Source of the DNA: Azospirillum sp. 412522
GTDB lineage: Bacteria; Pseudomonadota; Alphaproteobacteria; Azospirillales; Azospirillaceae
Direction: 5' to 3'
Length of the DNA: 64,000 nucleotides
Assembly: GCF_019805165.1 (NCBI RefSeq)
Contig: NZ_RWIJ01000024.1
Location: forward strand, 38,477-102,476
In this document: positions 18,928-26,093 of the stretch, piece after piece
Position numbering within the stretch: position 1 is the stretch's first letter
Layout: each line of letters begins with the position of its first letter
The notes under the pieces: generated by a model
What the model saw: the letters and a program-made list of their open reading frames with translations, nothing else
Database searches by the model: none
What the model was told of the DNA's origin: nothing
Made by a program: the position numbers and the translations under genes

Positions 18928-19971
18928 GTGACCACCCGGACCCATGTCTTCGCCGCGACCGCCGCCTTAAGCGTGGCCCTGGGCCTCGCCGCCCCGGCCT
19001 GGGCGCAGTCGCGCGACCAGATCCGCGTGGTCGGCTCCTCCACCGTCTTCCCCTTCACCACCGCGGTGGCGGAGTCCTTCGGCAAGAGCGGCCGGTTCAA
19101 GACGCCGGTGGTCGAATCGACCGGCACCGGCGGCGGGCTGAAGCTGTTCTGCGCCGGCGTCGGCCCGGCCCATCCCGACATCGCCGACGCTTCGCGCCGG
19201 ATCAAGAAGTCGGAAATCGACCAGTGCGCCGCCAACGGCGTCACCACGATGACCGAGCTGAAGATCGGCTATGACGGCATCGCGCTCGCCTCCTCCCGGA
19301 AGGCGGCGCCGGTCTCGCTGTCCACCGTCGTCCTGTGGAAGGCGCTGGCGAAGGAGGTGCCGGTGAACGGCGCCCTGGTCGCCAACCCCTACAGGCTGTG
19401 GTCCGACATCGATCCGGCCCTGCCCAGGGCGGCGATCGAGGTGCTTGGCCCGCCGCCCACCTCCGGGACGCGCGACACCTTCAACGAGCTGGCGATGCTG
19501 GAAGGCTGCAAAAAGGTCGCCGAGGTCGCCCGGGCGGTTCCCGACGAGACCGCCCGCGAGCGCGCCTGCATGACGATCCGCGAGGACGGCGCCTATGTCG
19601 AGGCCGGCGAGAACGACAATCTGATCGTCCAGAAGCTGAGCGCCAACCCCAATGCCTTCGGCGTCTTCGGCTACAGCTATCTCGACCAGAACCGAGACAC
19701 GCTGCAGGCGGCCAGGATGGACGGGGTGGAGCTGACGGCGGAGACGGTGGCCGCCGGCAAGTACGAGCTGGCGCGCCCGCTCTACGTCTATGTCAAGAAC
19801 GCCCATGCCGGCGTCATCCCGGGCATCCGCGAGTTCATCGGCGAATACACCTCGGAGCGCGCGATGGGCGACGACGGCTATCTGGTCGACAAGGGCCTGA
19901 TCCCGGAGCCGAAGGCGCTGCGCGACGTCGCCCGCGTCGAGGCGGTCAACCTGACGCCGCTGCAGTTCTGA
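18928..19971 (+). CDS. pstS: phosphate ABC transporter substrate-binding protein PstS
   Basis: Periplasmic phosphate-binding protein of the high-affinity Pst importer. A Sec signal peptide covers the first ~27 residues (TRTHVFAATAALSVALGLAAPAWA, cleavage after AWA). The mature part starts QSRDQIRVVGSSTVFPFTTAVAE, with phosphate-contacting GSST and, later, TGTGGG and PPTSGTRDTFNELAM. I chose the GTG because AAGGAGG lies 7 bases before it; the in-frame ATG at 18874 has no ribosome site and would place extra residues before the signal peptide. First gene of pstSCAB. Confidence 0.96.
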   Translation: MTTRTHVFAATAALSVALGLAAPAWAQSRDQIRVVGSSTVFPFTTAVAESFGKSGRFKTPVVESTGTGGGLKLFCAGVGPAHPDIADASRRIKKSEIDQCAANGVTTMTELKIGYDGIALASSRKAAPVSLSTVVLWKALAKEVPVNGALVANPYRLWSDIDPALPRAAIEVLGPPPTSGTRDTFNELAMLEGCKKVAEVARAVPDETARERACMTIREDGAYVEAGENDNLIVQKLSANPNAFGVFGYSYLDQNRDTLQAARMDGVELTAETVAAGKYELARPLYVYVKNAHAGVIPGIREFIGEYTSERAMGDDGYLVDKGLIPEPKALRDVARVEAVNLTPLQF

Positions 19972-20003
19972 CCGCCCGCCCTTCTTCCGTCTGAGCGACC
20001 CGC

Positions 20004-21386
20004 ATGCAGCTGACTCTCCTCGCCCTGATCCTCGCCCTGCTCACCGTGATCGGCTTCCTGGTCGGCCGGTCGCGCGCGGCGTCGTCGGTCGGCGGGCGGG
20101 TGGCGGAGCTGCATTCGGTCCCCGCCTATCACGGCGTCTACGTCGCGCTGTGGGCCGGGCTGCCGGCGCTGCTGCTGTTCGTCGCCTGGACGGCGTCGGA
20201 AGGCTGGCTGGCGATGCAGATGGTGCTGTCGGCCTTGCCGGAACGGCTCTTCACCGGCGATGGCCAGTCGGCCGCCCTGCTGAAGGCCGACATCCTCAAC
20301 CTCGCCCGCGGCATTTCCACCGGGCGCGAGGCCGATCCGCTGGTGATGGAGGCGGCGCGCCGCTACGCCGCCCTGCGCGACCTCGCCGGCTGGAGCCTGC
20401 TGGCGGTCTGCGCCAGCCTTGCCGTCGCCGGCCTCTCCTGGGGCCGCCACCGCATCGGCCCGGACCTGCGCGCCCGTCCGGCGGTGGAGCGGGTGGTGCG
20501 GGTGGCGCTGGTCGTCTGTTCGCTGCTCGCCATCCTGACCACGCTCGGCATCGTCCTGTCGCTGCTGTTCGAGGCGCTGCGCTTCTTCACCGTGGTCTCG
20601 CCGCTCGACTTCCTGTTCGGCACCCACTGGAGCCCGCAGATGGCGATGCGGGCCGATCAGGTCGGGTCCAGCGGGTCCTTCGGCGCGATCCCGCTGTTCG
20701 CCGGCACGCTGCTGATCACCGTCATCGCCATGGCGGTGGCGGTGCCGGTCGGGCTGATGGCGGCGATCTACATGTCCGAATATGCCGGGCGCGGCGTCCG
20801 CACCTGGCTGAAGCCGGCGCTGGAGATCCTGGCCGGCATTCCGACCGTGGTCTACGGCTTCTTCGCCGCGCTGACCATGGCGCCCGTCGTCCGCTCGGTC
20901 GGCGAGGCGCTGGGGCTGGACGTCAGTTCGGAATCGGCGCTGGCCGCCGGCATCGTCATGGGGGTGATGATCATCCCCTTCGTCAGCTCGCTGTCGGACG
21001 ACGTCATCAACGCGGTGCCGCAGAGCTTGCGCGACGGCTCCTACGGCCTTGGCGCCACCAAGTCGGAGACGATCCGGCAGGTGGTGCTGCCGGCGGCGCT
21101 GCCCGGCATCGTCGCCGCGGTGATGCTGGCGGTCAGCCGCGCCATCGGCGAGACGATGATCGTCACCATGGCGTCGGGCCTGACCGCCAACCTGACCGCC
21201 AACCCGATGCAGGCGGTGACCACCGTCACCACCCAGATCGCCACGCTGCTGGTCGGCGACCAGGAGTTCGACAGCCCGAAGACGCTGTCGGCCTTCGGCC
21301 TCGGCCTCGTGCTGTTCCTCGTCACGCTCTGCCTCAACATGGTCGCCCTGCGGGTGGTCCGGACCTATCGGGAAAAATATGACTGA
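20004..21386 (+). CDS. pstC: phosphate ABC transporter permease PstC
   Basis: Inner-membrane permease of the Pst importer. At 460 residues it is much longer than the ~300-residue E. coli protein. The N-terminal ~190 residues form an extra region with membrane spans (MQLTLLALILALLTVIGFLVG and VYVALWAGLPALLLFVAWTA), as in the long PstC forms of alphaproteobacteria. The transport domain follows, with PLFAGTLLITVIAMAVAVPVGLMAAIYMSEYA and the EAA-like loop LRDGSYGLGATKSETIRQVVLPAALPGIVAAVML. It overlaps pstA by eight bases. Confidence 0.96.
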   Translation: MQLTLLALILALLTVIGFLVGRSRAASSVGGRVAELHSVPAYHGVYVALWAGLPALLLFVAWTASEGWLAMQMVLSALPERLFTGDGQSAALLKADILNLARGISTGREADPLVMEAARRYAALRDLAGWSLLAVCASLAVAGLSWGRHRIGPDLRARPAVERVVRVALVVCSLLAILTTLGIVLSLLFEALRFFTVVSPLDFLFGTHWSPQMAMRADQVGSSGSFGAIPLFAGTLLITVIAMAVAVPVGLMAAIYMSEYAGRGVRTWLKPALEILAGIPTVVYGFFAALTMAPVVRSVGEALGLDVSSESALAAGIVMGVMIIPFVSSLSDDVINAVPQSLRDGSYGLGATKSETIRQVVLPAALPGIVAAVMLAVSRAIGETMIVTMASGLTANLTANPMQAVTTVTTQIATLLVGDQEFDSPKTLSAFGLGLVLFLVTLCLNMVALRVVRTYREKYD

Positions 21387-22704
21387 CCTCGTCGAGCGGG
21401 ACGTGGCGGCCGTGACGCCTTCCCCCGCTTCCTCCCCTGGACCCTCCAGCGCGCCGAAGTCGCGCCTGCGCAGCGAGGCCTTCGCCCGCCGCCTGCGCGC
21501 CCGCCATGCGGCGGAGCGCCGCTTCCGGCTGGCCGGTGCGGCGGCGGTGGCGCTGGCGGCGCTGATGCTGGTGCTGCTGCTGGGCTCCATCGTCGCCAAG
21601 GGCGCCAGTGCCTTCCTGGAGACGCGGATCCGGCTGGAGGTGACGCTGGACCCGGCGGAGGTCGCCGAGCGCAACTACGCCGTCCCGCTGCGCCGCGCGC
21701 TCTACGCCCAGTTTCCGCAGGTGACCGACCGAGCCGGCCGCCGCGTGCTGAACGACCTGCTGTCGTCGGGCGCACCGTATGAGCTGGAGGCGATGGTGGC
21801 GAAGAACCCGGCGTTGGCCGGGACGACGCAGACCGTCTGGGTCCGTGCCGACGACCAGATCGACCAGCTGGTGAAGGGGGCCTACCGCCGTGACCTGCCG
21901 GAGAGCGGGCGCGGGATCAGCGACGCCAAGGTCGCCGCAGCCGATGCGCTGCTGGCGTCCGGCGCGCTGGCGCAGGGCTTCAACACCACGCTGTTCACTG
22001 CCGGTGACAGCCGCGAGCCGGAACAGGCCGGCATCGGCGGCGCCATCGCCGGTTCGCTGCTGACCCTGCTGGTGACCATGGCGCTGTCGGTGCCGACCGG
22101 CATCGCCGCCGCGGTCTATCTGGAGGAGTTCGCGCCGAAGAACCGCTGGACCGACCTGATCGAGGTGAACATCAACAACCTCGCCGCGGTGCCGTCGATC
22201 ATCTTCGGCCTGCTGGGCTTGGCCGTGTTCCTCGGGTTCTTCGGCATGCCGCGCTCGGCCCCGCTGGTCGGCGGGCTGGTGATGGCGCTGATGACGCTGC
22301 CGGTCATCATCATCGCGTCCCGCGTCGCGCTGAAGGCGGTGCCGCCGTCGATCCGCGAGGCGGCGCTGGGCATCGGCGCCTCGCCCCTGCAGACGGTGCT
22401 GCACCATGTGCTGCCGCTGGCGCTGCCCGGCATCCTGACCGGCACCATCATCGGCATGGCCCGCGCGCTGGGCGAGACGGCGCCGCTGCTGATGATCGGC
22501 ATGGTCGCCTTCGTCGTCGACATCCCGCACGGGCTGACCGACAGCGCCACGGTTCTGCCGGTGCAGATCTACATGTGGGCCGACAGCCCGGAGCGGGCCT
22601 TCACCGAGCGCACCTCGGCGGCGATCCTGGTCCTGCTCGGCATCCTGATCCTGCTGAACGGCGCGGCCGTGATCCTGCGCAAGATTTTCGAGAGACGGTG
22701 GTGA
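21379..22704 (+). CDS. pstA: phosphate ABC transporter permease PstA
   Basis: Second Pst permease, 441 residues. The N-terminal third is the DUF3333-type extension found in long alphaproteobacterial PstA proteins, with one membrane span (LAGAAAVALAALMLVLLLGSIVAKGASAF) and a presumably periplasmic part. The permease domain starts near IGGAIAGSLLTLLVTMALSVPTGIAAAVYLEEFAPKNRW and carries the EAA-like loop IREAALGIGASPLQTVLHHVLPLALPGI. The gene is tightly packed between pstC and pstB, consistent with a single operon. Confidence 0.96.
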   Translation: MTDLVERDVAAVTPSPASSPGPSSAPKSRLRSEAFARRLRARHAAERRFRLAGAAAVALAALMLVLLLGSIVAKGASAFLETRIRLEVTLDPAEVAERNYAVPLRRALYAQFPQVTDRAGRRVLNDLLSSGAPYELEAMVAKNPALAGTTQTVWVRADDQIDQLVKGAYRRDLPESGRGISDAKVAAADALLASGALAQGFNTTLFTAGDSREPEQAGIGGAIAGSLLTLLVTMALSVPTGIAAAVYLEEFAPKNRWTDLIEVNINNLAAVPSIIFGLLGLAVFLGFFGMPRSAPLVGGLVMALMTLPVIIIASRVALKAVPPSIREAALGIGASPLQTVLHHVLPLALPGILTGTIIGMARALGETAPLLMIGMVAFVVDIPHGLTDSATVLPVQIYMWADSPERAFTERTSAAILVLLGILILLNGAAVILRKIFERRW

Positions 22705-22709
22705 GCGTC

Positions 22710-23540
22710 ATGAGCATTCAGAACCAGCTGAAGCTGCGTCCCCATGCCGACGACCGTCCCGGTCAACGCTCTGGCGCCGACTTGCCCAACAAGATGACCG
22801 CCCGCGGGGTGAAGGTCTTCTACGGCGCCAAGCAGGCGTTGAAGGGCATCGACCTCGACATCCGGGAAAACCGGGTGCTGGCGCTGATCGGCCCGTCCGG
22901 CTGCGGCAAATCGACCTTCCTGCGCTGCCTGAACCGGATGAACGACACCATCGAGGGCTGCCGGGTCGAAGGGCGGATCGCGCTCGACGGCGAGGACGTC
23001 TATGGCAAGGCGGTCGATGCGGTGCAGCTGCGCGCCCGCGTCGGCATGGTGTTCCAGAAGCCGAACCCCTTCCCCAAGTCGATCTACGACAATGTCGGCT
23101 ACGGCCCGCGCATCCATGGTCTCGCTTCCGGCCGCGACGAGATGGACGAGGTGGTGCAGACCTCGCTGAAGCGCGCCGGCCTGTGGACGGAGGTCAAGGA
23201 CCGGCTGCGCGAACCCGGCACCAGCCTGTCCGGCGGCCAGCAGCAGCGGCTGTGCATCGCCCGCGCCATCGCCGTCAGCCCCGAGGTGATCCTGATGGAC
23301 GAGCCCTGCTCGGCGCTCGACCCCATCGCGACCGCCCACATCGAGGAGCTGATCGACGAGCTGCGGGCCAACTACACCATCGTCATCGTCACCCACAACA
23401 TGCAGCAGGCCGCCCGCGTGTCGCAGCGCACCGCCTTCTTCCATCTGGGCGAGATGGTGGAGTGCGACGACACCGAGGACATCTTCACCAACCCGCGCGA
23501 CGAGCGCACCCAGGGCTACATCACCGGCCGCTACGGCTGA
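22710..23540 (+). CDS. pstB: phosphate ABC transporter ATPase PstB
   Basis: ATP-hydrolysing subunit of the phosphate importer, 276 residues. Walker A is GPSGCGKST, the Q-loop is VFQKPNPFPKSIYDNVGYGPR (typical of PstB), the signature is LSGGQQQRLCIARAIA, Walker B is VILMDEPCSALDPIAT, and the H-loop is IVTHNMQQAARVSQ. I chose the ATG of MSIQNQLKLRP; a GTG at 22701 that overlaps the pstA stop would add three residues. The usual next gene, phoU, is absent; phoB follows after about 100 bases. Confidence 0.97.
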   Translation: MSIQNQLKLRPHADDRPGQRSGADLPNKMTARGVKVFYGAKQALKGIDLDIRENRVLALIGPSGCGKSTFLRCLNRMNDTIEGCRVEGRIALDGEDVYGKAVDAVQLRARVGMVFQKPNPFPKSIYDNVGYGPRIHGLASGRDEMDEVVQTSLKRAGLWTEVKDRLREPGTSLSGGQQQRLCIARAIAVSPEVILMDEPCSALDPIATAHIEELIDELRANYTIVIVTHNMQQAARVSQRTAFFHLGEMVECDDTEDIFTNPRDERTQGYITGRYG

Positions 23541-23642
23541 GGCCCGCCCGCCCTTGCCCCACTTCCGCCCCCTTCCCTCCTTTGTTGAAAAGGCTGTGCC
23601 ATGCCGGTTAACGTCGAGACGCGCGCTGTCAACGGAGCCACC

Positions 23643-24347
23643 ATGAATGCGGCCCTGAAGCCGCTCGTCCTGATCGTCGAGGACGAGGCCGACATCCTGA
23701 CGCTGCTGAAGTACAACCTGGAAAAGGAAGGCTTCCGCGTCGCCACCGCCAGCGACGGCGAGGAGGCCCTGCTGGCCGCCGGCGAACAGACGCCGCACAT
23801 CGTGCTGCTCGACTGGATGCTGCCGCTGATGAGCGGGCTGGAGGTCTGCCGCCAGCTGCGCCGCAACGCCAAGACCCGCGACATCCCGATCATCATGCTG
23901 ACCGCCCGCGGCGAGGAGGGCGACCGGGTGCGCGGCCTGAATTCCGGTGCCGACGACTACATCACCAAGCCCTTCTCGCCGACCGAGCTGGTCGCCCGCA
24001 TGCGCGCCGTGCTGCGCCGCGCCTCTCCCGGCATGACCGACGAGGTGCTGACCTTCGCCGACGTGACGATGGATCTGGCCGCCCACCGCGTCCGCCGCAA
24101 CGGCCGGGACGTACATCTCGGCCCGACCGAATTCCGCCTGCTGCGCCACTTCATGCAGCATGCCGGCCGGGTGTTCTCGCGCGAGCAGCTGCTCGATCTG
24201 GTGTGGGGCCACGACGTGTACGTCGAGCCGCGTACGGTCGACGTACACATCCGCCGCCTGCGCAAGGCGATGAACGAAGAGGACGAACTGGACCTGATCC
24301 GCACCGTCCGGTCGGCCGGCTACGCGCTCGATACCAAGTCGGTGTGA
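23643..24347 (+). CDS. phoB: phosphate regulon response regulator PhoB
   Basis: OmpR/PhoB-type transcription factor. Receiver domain: acidic pocket VEDE near residue 12, phospho-acceptor Asp 57 in LLDWMLPLMSG, Thr in IIMLTARGEEGDRVRGLNSGADDYITKPFSP. The C-terminal winged helix contains LGPTEFRLLRHFMQHAGRVFSREQLLDLVWG and the recognition helix VEPRTVDVHIRRLRKAM. The ATG at 23643 has GGAG eight bases upstream and starts at MNAALKPLVLIVEDE; an upstream ATG at 23601 would add 14 residues. It is expected to bind the Pho box at 18823. Confidence 0.95.
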   Translation: MNAALKPLVLIVEDEADILTLLKYNLEKEGFRVATASDGEEALLAAGEQTPHIVLLDWMLPLMSGLEVCRQLRRNAKTRDIPIIMLTARGEEGDRVRGLNSGADDYITKPFSPTELVARMRAVLRRASPGMTDEVLTFADVTMDLAAHRVRRNGRDVHLGPTEFRLLRHFMQHAGRVFSREQLLDLVWGHDVYVEPRTVDVHIRRLRKAMNEEDELDLIRTVRSAGYALDTKSV

Positions 24348-24408
24348 GTCCAAGCCAGGGTGGGGGGTAGGATGGGGCCAAGATCGCCGCAGCCTTGGTG
24401 AGATCCCC

Positions 24409-25137
24409 ATGATCCTGCTCTTCACCGATTTCGGGCTTTCCGGCCCTTATACCGGCCAGATGAAGGCGGTGCTGGCGCAGCAGGCGCCCGCCGTCCCGGT
24501 CATCGACCTGTTCGCCGACGCTCCCGCCTTCGACCCGCAGCTCTCCGCCTACCTGCTGGCCGCCTACGCCCCGGCCTTCCCGGCCGGCAGCGTCTTCCTC
24601 TGCGTCGTCGATCCCGGCGTCGGCACCGACCGGCGGCCGGTGATGGTGGAGGCCGACGGGCGTTGGTTCGTCGGTCCCGACAACGGCCTCTTCGCTTTGA
24701 CCGCCTGCCGCGCAACGTCGCTAAACGCCTGGAAAATAGACTGGATCCCGGAGCGGCTGTCCGCCAGCTTCCATGGCCGCGACCTGTTCGCGCCCGTCGC
24801 CGCCAACCTCGCCACAGGCCGCCCGGTCGAGCGCAGCCCGCTCGATCCCGCCGCCATCGACCGCCCGGACTGGCCGGACGAGTTGCCGCGCATCGTCTAT
24901 GTCGATGTCTACGGCAACGCCATGACCGGCATCCGGGCATCCGCCCTGCCCGCCGATGCGGTGCTGACCGCAGGCGGAACCCGTATCACCCGCGCCCGCA
25001 ACTTCGGCGCTGTCGGACCGGGGCAGCCGCTGTGGTATGAGAACTCCAACGGGTTGGCCGAGATCGCCGTCAACCGCGGGCGGGCCGACCGGATGCTGGG
25101 GTTGGCGGTGGGCGATCCGGTGACTGTGGAGCCCTGA
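24409..25137 (+). CDS. SAM hydroxide adenosyltransferase (DUF62 family)
   Basis: Member of the S-adenosylmethionine hydroxide adenosyltransferase family, which also includes the fluorinase and chlorinase; most members split SAM to adenosine and methionine with water. The N terminus ILLFTDFGLSGPYTGQMKAVL, FLCVVDPGVGTDRRPVMVEADGRWFVGPDNGLF and SFHGRDLFAPVAANLA are family blocks; the His and Arg in the last belong to the catalytic set of the hydrolases. The C-terminal small domain has YVDVYGNAMTGI. A halogenase role is unlikely and cannot be shown from sequence here. Soluble, 242 residues. Confidence 0.85.
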   Translation: MILLFTDFGLSGPYTGQMKAVLAQQAPAVPVIDLFADAPAFDPQLSAYLLAAYAPAFPAGSVFLCVVDPGVGTDRRPVMVEADGRWFVGPDNGLFALTACRATSLNAWKIDWIPERLSASFHGRDLFAPVAANLATGRPVERSPLDPAAIDRPDWPDELPRIVYVDVYGNAMTGIRASALPADAVLTAGGTRITRARNFGAVGPGQPLWYENSNGLAEIAVNRGRADRMLGLAVGDPVTVEP

Positions 25138-25149
25138 GCTAAAAGAAAA

Positions 25150-25178
25150 CCGCCCGGAAGCGGGGGGCTTCCGGGCGG
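25150..25178 (-). terminator. rho-independent terminator after the Bax-inhibitor-like gene
   Basis: A perfect 12-base stem, CCGCCCGGAAGC pairing with GCTTCCGGGCGG, around a five-base G/C loop. Read on the minus strand it is followed by TTTTCTTTT, so it ends the Bax-inhibitor-like transcript. It may also stop the convergent SAM hydroxide adenosyltransferase transcript. Confidence 0.9.
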
Positions 25179-25221
25179 CTGCTGCGTCGATCAGGTGCTT
25201 GTCCGATCAGGCGTCTCGGGA

Positions 25222-25947
25222 TCAGTCGTTGTTGCGCTGGCCCAGGAACTGCAGCAGGAACTGGAACAGGTTGATGAAGTCCAGGTACAGCGTCAGGGCG
25301 CCCATCAGGGCCAGCTTGCCGGTGCTCTCGTGATCGTAGCCCTCGGCGTAGCTTTCCTTGATCGCCTGGGTGTCATAGGCGGTCAGGCCGGTGAAGATCA
25401 GCACGCCGATGGCGGAGATCGCGAAGTGCAGGGCCGGCGACTGGAAGAAGATGTTCGCCAGGCCGGCGATCACCAGGCCGATGACGCCCATCATCAGGAA
25501 CGAGCCCATCTTCGACAGGTCGGCCTTCGTGGTGTAGCCGTAGAGGCTCATCGCCAGGAAGGTCGCGGCGGTGACGAAGAAGGTCAGCGCGATCGACGCC
25601 CCGGTGAAGACCAGGAAGATGGCCGACATCGACAGGCCCATCGCGCCGCAGTAGGCCCAGAAGATCATCTGTGCCGATGCGAAGGACAGGCGCTGGATGC
25701 CGAAGGACAGCACCATGACGAAGGCCAGCGGCGCCAGCATCACCACCCACTTCAGCGGCGTGCCGAAGATGGCGGCCATCATGGCCGGGCTGGACGACAC
25801 GAGCGCGGCGACCAGACCCGTCAGGATCAGGCCGGCACCCATGTAGTTGTACACGCGCAGCATGTGCTGGCGCAGGCCTTCGTCGAAGTATCCCCGATCT
25901 GTCGCGCGGCCTGCGGTCGCGAAGCGGTTATAGGTCGGGTCTGCCAT
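25222..25947 (-). CDS. Bax inhibitor-1/YccA-like integral membrane protein
   Basis: BI-1/YccA (TMBIM) family inner-membrane protein, 241 residues with about seven hydrophobic helices. It starts MADPTYNRFATAGRATDRGYFDEGLRQHMLRVYNYMG, typical of alphaproteobacterial members. The helices run from AGLILTGLVAALVSSS through to the conserved C-terminal SPALHFAISAIGVLIFTGLTAYDTQAIKE, whose Asp is part of the pH-sensing pair in this family. Roles proposed for relatives include calcium leak and interaction with FtsH. The ATG has GAGGAAA upstream. It ends at a strong terminator (25150). Confidence 0.93.
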   Translation of the reverse strand: MADPTYNRFATAGRATDRGYFDEGLRQHMLRVYNYMGAGLILTGLVAALVSSSPAMMAAIFGTPLKWVVMLAPLAFVMVLSFGIQRLSFASAQMIFWAYCGAMGLSMSAIFLVFTGASIALTFFVTAATFLAMSLYGYTTKADLSKMGSFLMMGVIGLVIAGLANIFFQSPALHFAISAIGVLIFTGLTAYDTQAIKESYAEGYDHESTGKLALMGALTLYLDFINLFQFLLQFLGQRNND

Positions 25948-26093
25948 GGTTTGGTTTCCTCGGTGGAATAGGGTGATCCCGTCGCAGGACATATTGGCGA
26001 GTCTGTCAGGCGGTTCAATAGGAATCGGCGACGCTTTTTCCAGATGAAAAAGCTTTCACGATTCGTTTTTCCTGCGGCTTCATGACACAGCCA

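Noticed and set aside
24409..25137. A fluorinase or chlorinase
   Set aside because: The protein has the His/Arg residues of the SAM hydrolases and no halogenase-specific insertion that I can see; the common hydrolase role is more likely.
26033..26053. GCTTTTTC-CAGAT-GAAAAAGC hairpin as a terminator of the FtsX-like permease gene
   Set aside because: The stem is A/T-rich and short and has no following T run; it may simply be part of the promoter region of the Bax-inhibitor-like gene.
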